DNA of 18,803 nucleotides from Thermoplasmata archaeon (GTDB taxonomy: Archaea; Thermoplasmatota; Thermoplasmata; Lutacidiplasmatales; UBA184), in contig JASHQY010000022.1 of assembly GCA_030038885.1 (NCBI GenBank), positions 1 through 18,803 on the forward strand, read 5' to 3'. A program made the position numbers and the translations under genes. The number at the start of each line of letters is the position of its first letter. The stretch's first letter is position 1. Positions 1 through 5,196 of this stretch are shown in pieces. The notes under the pieces are model-generated. The model did not search any database, was not told the origin of the DNA, and worked only from the letters and a program-made list of their open reading frames with translations.

Positions 1-350
1 GCCCGAACCCACTCGCCGGCGAGGTCGAGCGCGCGGTGCTGGAGCTCCTGGGCGGCCGCGATCCCGAGCGTGGGCGCCGCGTGCACGAGGTCGATCGGGT
101 ACGGCGCGACCACCGTGAAGACGACGACCCCGGTCGCGTCGCGCACGCTCCGGGCGAGCCGCTCGGTCGTCTCGAACTGGTCCCGATAGTCGTCGAGCGT
201 CCGCGGCACGGCGGGGCGGTAGTTCTGGGTCGCGAGGAAGAGGTGCGTCCCTCCCGCCGCGCGGAACCGGCGCGCCGCGGCGACCCCCTCGCCCCCCGGC
301 GAGAGGTGGCAGTGGTGGTCCACGATCGGCAGTCCGCGCGGCAGCGGCAC
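1..350 (-). CDS. TatD-like metal-dependent hydrolase, N-terminal part (cut by window edge)
   Basis: I read this frame by reverse-complementing the first 350 bases; it is open to the window edge, so about 116 codons of the N-terminal end are visible. Near the start is LPIVDHHCHLSPGGEG. Its histidines (HxH type) match the first metal-binding strand of TatD-related and amidohydrolase-fold enzymes. It is followed by GVAAARRFRAAGGTHLFLAT and, further on, VFTVVAPYPIDLV, a pattern I know from archaeal TatD-family hydrolases of unassigned substrate. The likely start is the GTG at 348-350, 22 bases after the tbp stop. No separate TATA element is visible, so it is probably co-transcribed with tbp. The catalytic residues of the C-terminal half lie outside the window, so nuclease activity cannot be judged. 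Confidence 0.72.
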   Translation of the reverse strand, partial: MPLPRGLPIVDHHCHLSPGGEGVAAARRFRAAGGTHLFLATQNYRPAVPRTLDDYRDQFETTERLARSVRDATGVVVFTVVAPYPIDLVHAAPTLGIAAAQELQHRALDLAGEWVR

Positions 351-372
351 GCGGGCGGTCGGGAGCCCCGGC

Positions 373-921
373 TCAGCGCAGGAGGCCCGCGCCCTGGAGC
401 TCCTTCGTGATCTTCTTGACCGCGACCTCGACGTCCGACGGCTTGCGCGCCCCGGTGCAGACGAGCTTGCCGCTCCCGAAGAGCAGCACGACGACCTTCG
501 GCTCGTCGATGCGGCACACGAGTCCCGGGAACTGCTCCGGCTCGTACTCGACGCGGTCGAGTCCGAGCGTGACCGCGATCGCGTTGAGGTTGATCTCGCT
601 CTCGAGGTCCGAGCTCGCGACGATGTTCTGGACCTCGATCTTCGGCTTCATGTTGATCTTCTGGCCGCCCTTCTTGATCTGCGCGGCGACCGTGTGGATC
701 GACTCCTCGACCTCGTGCATGCTCTTCGCGCCGGTGCAGACGACCTTGCCGGAGCGGAACAGGAGGATCGCGGTCTTCGGCTGCTTGAGCCGGTAGATCA
801 GTCCCGGGAACTGCTCGGGTTCGTACTCGGCCCCGTCCAGGCCCAGGGCGATCGACTGGAGGTCGAGCTCATCTCCAAGGGAGGTCGACGCGACGACGTT
901 CTCGATCCGGATCTTGACCAA
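373..921 (-). CDS. tbp: TATA-binding protein (archaeal TBP)
   Basis: This is the archaeal TATA-box binding protein, which with TFB recruits RNA polymerase to promoters. The 182 residues form the expected two direct repeats. Repeat 1 has EYEPEQFPGLIYR then LLFRSGKVVCTGAK; repeat 2 has EYEPEQFPGLVCR then LLFGSGKLVCTGAR. The FPGL and SGKxVCTGA stretches carry the DNA-intercalating and saddle-forming strands of the family. Length is typical. The start codon is TTG (919-921): the frame contains no ATG or GTG between an upstream TAA and this codon, and a TATA element centred near 946 places the transcript start almost exactly on it, implying a leaderless message. There is no acidic C-terminal tail; the protein ends GAGLLR. 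A TatD-like gene follows after 22 bases. Identity is certain; only the start is inferred. Confidence 0.97.
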   Translation of the reverse strand: MVKIRIENVVASTSLGDELDLQSIALGLDGAEYEPEQFPGLIYRLKQPKTAILLFRSGKVVCTGAKSMHEVEESIHTVAAQIKKGGQKINMKPKIEVQNIVASSDLESEINLNAIAVTLGLDRVEYEPEQFPGLVCRIDEPKVVVLLFGSGKLVCTGARKPSDVEVAVKKITKELQGAGLLR

Positions 922-941
922 GGAAATCCCCGGCGGCGGGA

Positions 942-962
942 CTATTTAAGGAGCTATTTAAA
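942..962 (-). promoter_or_regulatory. Tandem TATA boxes upstream of tbp
   Basis: On the minus strand two near-identical A/T boxes, TTTAAATAG (954-962) and CTTAAATAG (942-950), lie 12 bases apart in otherwise GC-rich sequence. The proximal one is centred about 25 bases from the TTG start, the archaeal box A distance for a leaderless transcript. The distal one would give a leader of about 12 bases. Because the gene encodes TBP itself, two TBP sites one helical turn apart suggest autoregulation or two start sites. That part is inference. Confidence 0.7.
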
Positions 963-1251
963 GGATTGGCCGGCGCAACCGCCGACTTCCGCCGGCGGGA
1001 GCGCTCCGTGCCCCGCGGGGCGCCCTGCGCAGAAATCGCCCGCCCTCGAAGCCGACTTTCCAGATCCCGACCGCGGCGACGCCTCGCGCGACGGCGGGAC
1101 CAGGCCGGTCCCGGTCGCGATCGAGGCGGGCCCGAGCGACCCGCGAGCGCGACCCACGGGAGCGCGACCGCGCCGAGCCACCGGTACCTGAGGCGCGCGT
1201 CGCGGCACCCCCGACGGGACGCGTCGGACGACCAGGGGTGGACGAGCCCGT
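963..1251. other. Intergenic stretch with no recognised gene
   Basis: About 290 bases separate the tbp promoter from the zinc-ribbon gene. Open frames exist on both strands, but they are arginine-, proline- and alanine-rich in the manner of chance frames in GC-rich DNA. I recognise no domain, no tRNA shape, and no TATA element apart from the tbp pair. The region could hold an upstream tbp control sequence or an unannotated RNA, but nothing in it demonstrates either. Confidence 0.4.
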
Positions 1252-1476
1252 TCATCGGGGCGGCGGAGTTCCTTCGGCCGACGGTACCGACGCCGGAGTC
1301 ATCGGTGGCTCGGGTCCGGTCATCCGGAAGATCGAGAACCGCTGGCAGATCGGGCACCGCAGGTATCGTGCGTTCCCCAGCCGGAGCGCGGTGAACGAGG
1401 CGCCGGGGACGTACTCGTAATCGAACGCCCCCCCGCACTTCGGGCAGAGCAGGCGGCGGGTCCGGGAGAACGGCAT
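1252..1476 (-). CDS. Small zinc-ribbon protein of unknown function
   Basis: This 74-residue protein carries two CxxC knuckles, CPKCG at residues 11-15 and CPIC at 41-44, separated by about 26 residues. The pattern predicts one bound zinc ion in a rubredoxin-like ribbon. Between them is EYVPGASFTALRLGNARYLR, whose conserved look (VPGAS, RLG, RY.RCP) resembles small zinc-ribbon proteins I associate with Thermoplasmatota. The last 20 or so residues are proline-rich and probably disordered. The ATG start at 1474-1476 lies 26 bases from a TATA-like element, which supports a leaderless transcript. It is transcribed alone: the Nudix gene upstream ends 50 bases away and tbp lies beyond a long gap. 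The function is unknown; nucleic-acid or protein binding would be typical of such ribbons. Confidence 0.8.
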   Translation of the reverse strand: MPFSRTRRLLCPKCGGAFDYEYVPGASFTALRLGNARYLRCPICQRFSIFRMTGPEPPMTPASVPSAEGTPPPR

Positions 1477-1498
1477 CGAAGCGCCATCGCTGCTCGGC

Positions 1499-1506
1499 GA
1501 ATAAGC
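1499..1506 (-). promoter_or_regulatory. TATA-like element of the zinc-ribbon gene
   Basis: The minus strand reads GCTTATTC, an A/T island in GC-rich DNA centred about 26 bases upstream of the ATG at 1476, the usual box A distance for a leaderless archaeal transcript. The match to TTTATA is partial, so the position is the main support. Confidence 0.5.
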
Positions 1507-1526
1507 GCCCTCCCCCCAGGGAGCGG

Positions 1527-2198
1527 CTACCCCTGGCGCACGCTCGCGTCGGCGTCCGGCCCCCGCTGACGCGCCGGGTCCGGAGCGAACACCGGACCTC
1601 CCCCGTCGTCCTCGGTCGGAAGGCCGAAGAACGAGCGGAGGACCCGACGGGTGAACCCCCAGAGGATGTGGCCCTCGAACACGGTCGCGGGGACCTCGAC
1701 GAGACCCCGCCCTGTCTCCCGGTGGACTCGGCGCGTGGCCGCCAGCTCGGAGCGCGGCAACCAGAACACGTGGGCGACCTCGTCGGCGCTCAGCGCGGTC
1801 GGAGGGTGCGCGCCCGGCGCGAGCTCCGCGGCGAACACCGCGACGTCGACGTGGAACCGGACCGCCGGCTCGCGGGCCACGAAGCGGGGGACGCCCGCGA
1901 GGTCCGACGGCGCGAGGCCGACCTCCTCCTGGAGCTCCCGGAGCGCGGTGCGCCGCAGCGAACCGTCGGAGTCCTCGGAGCGTCCGCCGGGGAACGCGAC
2001 CTGGCCGGACGCGAGGTCGGTCGGTCGCTCGGTGCGCTCGATCAGGAGGGTCTCAATGTCGGACTCCCCGTCGCGCAGCACGATCGTGACCGCGGCGCCC
2101 GCGCTCCCGAGCGGCGGAGCCCCGTCACCGAACCGGGCGAGGAGGTCGGAGATCCGGTCCGGCGCCGTGCCGGCGACGGGACGCGCGGCCGGCGCCAC
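1527..2198 (-). CDS. Nudix hydrolase, CoA-pyrophosphatase-like
   Basis: The 223-residue protein has the Nudix fold motif FPGGRSEDSDGSLRRTALRE (residues 69-88) followed by LQEEVGL, whose RExxEExG glutamates bind the catalytic metal. Just before it is SGQVAFPGG, the conserved lead-in of the CoA-diphosphatase (UPF0035, NUDT7/8) branch, where D78 takes the place of the usual first Nudix-box glutamate. Members cleave coenzyme A or acyl-CoA to 3',5'-ADP and phosphopantetheine. The substrate is family inference, but it fits a cell rich in acyl-CoA enzymes. The likely start is the GTG at 2196-2198, two bases after the stop of the upstream 58-residue gene, so the two are almost certainly co-transcribed and translationally coupled. 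The N-terminal 12 residues and the last 25 look disordered. Confidence 0.88.
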   Translation of the reverse strand: MAPAARPVAGTAPDRISDLLARFGDGAPPLGSAGAAVTIVLRDGESDIETLLIERTERPTDLASGQVAFPGGRSEDSDGSLRRTALRELQEEVGLAPSDLAGVPRFVAREPAVRFHVDVAVFAAELAPGAHPPTALSADEVAHVFWLPRSELAATRRVHRETGRGLVEVPATVFEGHILWGFTRRVLRSFFGLPTEDDGGGPVFAPDPARQRGPDADASVRQG

Positions 2199-2200
2199 GG

Positions 2201-2377
2201 TCAGGCCTGCCAGTCGTAGGCGACCTTCTCGCGGACCGCCGTGCGGTCTGACGGGTGCTCGGACCGCGGGTCGAGCTGCTTCTCGAGCGCCGCCAGACGG
2301 AGCCGGAGGTCGCGGAGGTCCTTCTCGAGCTGCGCGATCTTCGCGGCCATCTCGGCCGGGCTGTCCTCGGGCGGCAT
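2201..2377 (-). CDS. 58-residue charged coiled-coil protein
   Basis: I found this small gene by reading the minus strand between the Nudix and hydrolase genes. It starts at ATG 2375-2377 and encodes 58 residues. The middle, from about residue 9 to 35, is a heptad-like helix (AAKIAQLEKDLRDLRLRLAA, then LEKQL) predicted to form a coiled coil. A short tail follows, rich in charge and ending KVAYDWQA. A TATA-like element lies 26 bases upstream of the ATG, consistent with a leaderless transcript, and the Nudix gene begins two bases after its stop. It is therefore the first gene of a two-gene unit. I do not recognise the family; a small partner or oligomerisation protein is possible but unproven. 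Confidence 0.72.
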   Translation of the reverse strand: MPPEDSPAEMAAKIAQLEKDLRDLRLRLAALEKQLDPRSEHPSDRTAVREKVAYDWQA

Positions 2378-2398
2378 CGGGACCGGATCGGCGCGCGA

Positions 2399-2408
2399 AT
2401 TGATAAGC
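2399..2408 (-). promoter_or_regulatory. TATA-like element of the coiled-coil/Nudix unit
   Basis: The minus strand reads GCTTATCAAT, centred about 26 bases from the ATG at 2377. The spacing matches the leaderless pattern seen at the other promoters in the window. The box lies in the 40-base gap between this gene and the end of the alpha/beta hydrolase. Confidence 0.5.
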
Positions 2409-2417
2409 CCGCCGTGG

Positions 2418-3236
2418 TCACGGTGCGCGAGGGTCCGCCCCTCGCGCCTCCGCGGCCCGTGCGAACGTCACGAGCGCCTCGAGGGTCTCCTTTGGGCGCT
2501 CCAGCGGGACCATGTGACCGGTCTCGGGCAGGATCCGGATCTGGGCCCCGGGGATCGACTGGCGGAGGATGCGCCCGTGCGAGGCGTCGACGACCTGGTC
2601 GTCCATCGCCTGCACGATCAGGGTCGGCATCTTGAGGCCGGGGACCCGCGCCTTCTCGTCGAACTTCTCCATCGCGAGGCTCCAGCGGGTCGCCGGACCG
2701 AGGTCGAAGTGCTTCACCGAGGCCCGCACCTGGTCGGCGAAATCCAGATGGGCCTCGATCCAGTCCGGGTAGTACAGGTCCTTCAGGAGGCGGAGCGCGA
2801 AGGCGTCCGGCCCGTCCTTCTCGTAGGTCTCGGTCCACCGCCGCGCGATCGAGCGGGTGTGGGAGTCGGTGTAGGCCGAGCCCGAGATCATCACGAGGCC
2901 GCGGACGCGCTCGGGATGGTCGAGCGCGAGGCGCAGCGCGAGGAGCGCGCCGCCCGAGTGGCCGACGACGTACGCCCGGTCGACCTGCTTCGCGTCGAGC
3001 AGCCGCAGCACGTCGCCCTCCAGCTCGGCGAACGAGAAGTGAGACCCCGGCGGGTTCGGGCTCTGGCCGTGCCCGCGCAGGTCGGGCGCGATCACGCGAA
3101 ACTCGCCGAGCAGCCCCGGCACGACGTCGTTCCAGACCGCGTGGCTCAGCCCGACTCCGTGGAGCAGGAGGACGACCGGCCCTCGCCCCTCGTCGCGGCT
3201 GTGGAGGTCGACCGGGGGCAGCGCTTCCTCGCGCAC
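2418..3236 (-). CDS. Alpha/beta hydrolase
   Basis: The 272-residue protein is a standard alpha/beta-hydrolase fold enzyme. The oxyanion-hole strand is VVLLLHGVGLSHAVW (21-35). APDLRGHGQS follows at 50-59. The nucleophile elbow is VVGHSGG with Ser94. The acid is probably Asp213 in QAMDDQVVD, and the catalytic base is His241 in PETGHMVPLERP. The cap region (about 120-190) is helical. Sequence alone does not separate esterase, lactonase, C-C bond hydrolase or haloperoxidase-like members, so the substrate is unknown. The GTG start at 3234-3236 is chosen because a clear TATA element (3258-3265) sits 25-26 bases upstream. The gene is divergent from the ThiI-like gene and appears to be transcribed singly. 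Confidence 0.9.
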   Translation of the reverse strand: MREEALPPVDLHSRDEGRGPVVLLLHGVGLSHAVWNDVVPGLLGEFRVIAPDLRGHGQSPNPPGSHFSFAELEGDVLRLLDAKQVDRAYVVGHSGGALLALRLALDHPERVRGLVMISGSAYTDSHTRSIARRWTETYEKDGPDAFALRLLKDLYYPDWIEAHLDFADQVRASVKHFDLGPATRWSLAMEKFDEKARVPGLKMPTLIVQAMDDQVVDASHGRILRQSIPGAQIRILPETGHMVPLERPKETLEALVTFARAAEARGADPRAP

Positions 3237-3257
3237 GCCGCGGCGACCGCGGCACCG

Positions 3258-3265
3258 TATTTTAC
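3258..3265 (-). promoter_or_regulatory. TATA box of the alpha/beta hydrolase gene
   Basis: The minus strand reads GTAAAATA, a strong A/T box centred about 25 bases from the GTG start at 3236. It shares the short divergent intergenic region with the promoter of the ThiI-like gene, about 35 bases further on. Confidence 0.65.
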
Positions 3266-3299
3266 CTCCGTCTCAGGGCGCGGCCGCGCGTGACGAGAC

Positions 3300-3308
3300 C
3301 TAAATAGT
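3300..3308 (+). promoter_or_regulatory. TATA box of the ThiI-like gene
   Basis: CTAAATAGT is centred about 29 bases before the ATG at 3333 and only about 14 bases before an in-frame GTG at 3318. The spacing favours the ATG as the true start. Confidence 0.65.
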
Positions 3309-3332
3309 CCGGTCGGCGTGAAGCGGAATCAT

Positions 3333-3959
3333 ATGGCGCGCGGGGTGATGCTGATGAGCGGCGGCATCGATTCGCCGGTCGCCATCCACTACATGCTCCG
3401 CCAAGGGCACGAATTGGTGGCGGTCCACATGGACAACCGGCCGTTCACGGACGACACGCCGCTCGAGAAGGTCGTCGACCACCTGACGGTCCTGCGCGAG
3501 CGCTACCACCAGCCGATCCCCCTGTACGTCGTCCCGCACGGGTCGACGCAGACGACCCTGATGCGGGCCACGGACCGGCACGTGGGCTGCATCCTGTGCC
3601 GCCGCTTCATGTGGCGCTCGGCCGAGCGCATCGCCGAGCGGGAGCGCGCGACGTTCCTCGTGACCGGGGAGTCCCTGGGCCAGGTCGCGTCGCAGACGCT
3701 CTCGAACATGCACAGCGCGACGGTCGCGGTGCAGCTGCCGATCGTTCGGCCGCTGATCGGGTTCGACAAGCAGGAGATCGAGGCGGTCGCGAAGGAGATC
3801 GGGACCTACGGGATCTCGACGCGGCCCGGGGTCTGCTGCCAGGCGGTCCCCGACAAGCCCGCCACCCGCTCGAACCTCATCCAGATCCTCCGCGAGGAGG
3901 AGCAGGTCGACGCGGACCAGATCATCGACGACTGCGTCCGCAAGGCGATCATTCTCTGA
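3333..3959 (+). CDS. ThiI-like tRNA sulfurtransferase, PP-loop domain only
   Basis: The 208-residue protein is a PP-loop ATP pyrophosphatase of the ThiI type. The ATP loop is MSGGIDSPVA (8-17). The family signature TGESLGQVASQTLSNM is at 111-126. A CxxC pair (C86, C89 in GCILCRRFM) and a second cysteine site (C168, C169) are available for sulfur transfer or an iron-sulfur cluster, as in archaeal ThiI. ThiI adenylates uridine 8 of tRNA and replaces oxygen with sulfur to give 4-thiouridine. Full-length ThiI has N-terminal NFLD and THUMP domains for tRNA binding; both are absent and the protein begins directly with the PP-loop. tRNA binding would need a separate partner, or the substrate differs. 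The ATG at 3333 is preferred over the GTG at 3318 because of promoter spacing. Confidence 0.85.
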   Translation: MARGVMLMSGGIDSPVAIHYMLRQGHELVAVHMDNRPFTDDTPLEKVVDHLTVLRERYHQPIPLYVVPHGSTQTTLMRATDRHVGCILCRRFMWRSAERIAERERATFLVTGESLGQVASQTLSNMHSATVAVQLPIVRPLIGFDKQEIEAVAKEIGTYGISTRPGVCCQAVPDKPATRSNLIQILREEEQVDADQIIDDCVRKAIIL

Positions 3960-4028
3960 GGGCCGCCCCGCCCGCCGAGAGCCGAAGGGCCCGCCGCCGG
4001 GGGCGACGGAGTGGCCCCGGGGTCCACG

Positions 4029-4703
4029 TCAGAGGTACTGCTTGTCCGTGTAGCAGTAGTAGCGATTGTACTGCGCGATGAAGGTTCCCGGCTGGCCGCA
4101 CGTCGGGCAGAACGGCACCGACGTGGCCGCGGGGGGTGCCGGCGGCATCGTCGGGGCCGCCATCGGCGCGGGAGCGGCCTGCGGGGGCGTCCCACCGTAG
4201 GCGGGCGGCGCGGGCGCGTACATCGGAGGAGCGCCCTGAGGCGGGTATCCGCCCATCGCCGGGGGTTGCGCCCGCTGCGAGTTGATCAGCGGGTCAAACT
4301 TGAGGTACGCGATCAGGAGGATCACGCCGAGGATGATCCCGAAGATGAACCCCAGGATGACCCAGATCAGGGTCTGGGACTTCGCGGCCTCGTACTGGCG
4401 CGCGTTGACCTTCGCCTCGATCGACTTCGTCTGGGTCCAGATGAGGAAGAGGAAGATCCCCGCGATCACGAGGTAGATGGCGTAGATGAGCGCGGCGGCT
4501 TCGGCCGCGCCACAGTACGGGTCGATCCCGGTGAAGGTCGAGCAGATGCTCGCGAGGTACGCGATGTCCGCGGCGTAGGCGATCCCGCCGAGGAAGAGGA
4601 TGATCGCAAAGATCAGTGCGACGATCCTCGCGATGTGGAGCATCGATTTGATCGAGGTCACTTCTGCCGGATCCTGGTACATACCCTGAGCCACGCGCGC
4701 CAC
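4029..4703 (-). CDS. Membrane protein with C-terminal zinc ribbon
   Basis: The 224-residue protein has three strongly hydrophobic segments, at about residues 24-46, 68-89 and 111-134, so it is an integral membrane protein. A linker rich in Pro, Ala, Gly and Tyr (about 146-196) follows. The C-terminus has a short zinc-ribbon-like module: CPTCG at 199-203, then FIAQYNRYYCYTDKQYL. The expected fourth ligand is Asp (C217-Y-T-D220) rather than Cys. Proteins combining membrane helices, a proline-rich linker and this kind of ribbon are common in Thermoplasmatota, with no established function. Start choice is uncertain: GTG 4703 is given, but GTG 4694 or ATG 4682 would keep all helices. A TATA box at 4738-4746 predicts transcription from about 4716. 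The gene converges with the ThiI-like gene across 69 bases. Confidence 0.8.
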   Translation of the reverse strand: MARVAQGMYQDPAEVTSIKSMLHIARIVALIFAIILFLGGIAYAADIAYLASICSTFTGIDPYCGAAEAAALIYAIYLVIAGIFLFLIWTQTKSIEAKVNARQYEAAKSQTLIWVILGFIFGIILGVILLIAYLKFDPLINSQRAQPPAMGGYPPQGAPPMYAPAPPAYGGTPPQAAPAPMAAPTMPPAPPAATSVPFCPTCGQPGTFIAQYNRYYCYTDKQYL

Positions 4704-4737
4704 CGCTCCGTCGGGCGCGCCACGAGCCAGTCAGGTA

Positions 4738-4746
4738 CATAAAAGC
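4738..4746 (-). promoter_or_regulatory. TATA box of the membrane zinc-ribbon gene
   Basis: The minus strand reads GCTTTTATG, centred near 4742. It predicts initiation near 4716 and a short leader before GTG 4703. No comparable element is evident close to the divergent gene starting at 4852. Confidence 0.6.
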
Positions 4747-4851
4747 TCCGAAAGAGTCACCAACCCCTCGTACCCGGGCGTACGCGCCCGTTCCGGCCGC
4801 GCACCGTCACGGCCAAGTCCTGGTGCCCCCTCGCCGGGCGGGGTCCCTGCG

Positions 4852-5160
4852 GTGTACCGAAAGTTGCGGCTCTGCTCGAACAACGGCGGCTACGAGGCGA
4901 TCCCGGAGCCCTCCCTGCACCTCGATCTGGGCGCGGTCCGATCGACCCTCGAGGCCCAGGGCATCGCGGTCGTCGATGCCCGGGTCCTCCTGGTCGCCGC
5001 CACCGACCCCGAAGTCACGATCAGCCGGTCGGGCCGGCTCCTGTTCAAGACCCGCGACCCCGCCGCGGCCGAGCGCGGATTCCAGCAGCTGCGGCGATGG
5101 CTCGACCTTCCGGGCGCTCCGGTCGAGGAGATGGTCCCTCGGCGGGGCGGCATAAGCTAA
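4852..5160 (+). CDS. Small uncharacterised protein, possible TBP-like half-domain
   Basis: The 102-residue protein starts at the first usable codon in the frame, GTG 4852. I do not recognise it by name. Its second half reads RVLLVAATDPEVTISRSGRL then LFKTRDPAAAERGFQQLRRW. This parallels the end of a TBP repeat (PKVVVLLFGSGKLVCTGAR followed by a helix): two strands, an xSGxLxxKTR turn, then a long amphipathic helix. The preceding part (LHLDLGAVRSTLEAQGIAVV) would match the first helix and strand of such a repeat. A single helix-grip/TBP-like half is therefore a reasonable fold guess, but this is by eye only. The TAA stop lies inside a TATA-like element ahead of the thiolase gene. No clear promoter of its own is visible. 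Gene reality is supported by coherent strand/helix patterning and by the overlapping frame being poor in any domain. Confidence 0.7.
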   Translation: MYRKLRLCSNNGGYEAIPEPSLHLDLGAVRSTLEAQGIAVVDARVLLVAATDPEVTISRSGRLLFKTRDPAAAERGFQQLRRWLDLPGAPVEEMVPRRGGIS

Positions 5161-5164
5161 ATTC
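5150..5164 (+). promoter_or_regulatory. TATA-like region ahead of the thiolase operon
   Basis: The sequence GCATAAGCTAAATTC includes two overlapping A/T boxes. The CTAAATTC box is centred about 36 bases from the thiolase ATG, predicting a leader of about 10 bases. It contains the TAA stop of the preceding gene at 5158-5160. Confidence 0.5.
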
Positions 5165-5196
5165 CGCAGCCGACCTAGTCGCGGGCGGGCAACGGA

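Noticed and set aside
36..410. 124-codon plus-strand frame at the left edge
   Set aside because: It is antisense to the TatD-like frame, which has coherent metal-site and strand patterns; the plus-strand product is Arg-rich without any domain.
954..1208. 84-codon minus-strand frame upstream of tbp
   Set aside because: It runs across the tandem TATA boxes, has no recognisable motif and a Ser/Arg/Pro/Gly make-up typical of chance frames.
2125..3255. Long minus-strand frame of 376 codons over the 58-residue and alpha/beta hydrolase genes
   Set aside because: Dominated by Arg, Pro, Ala and Gly with no domain; it is a frame shadow of the clearly recognisable hydrolase.
3318..3332. GTG 3318 as start of the ThiI-like gene
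   Set aside because: It would lie only about 14 bases from the TATA box, inside the region expected upstream of initiation; ATG 3333 fits the spacing.
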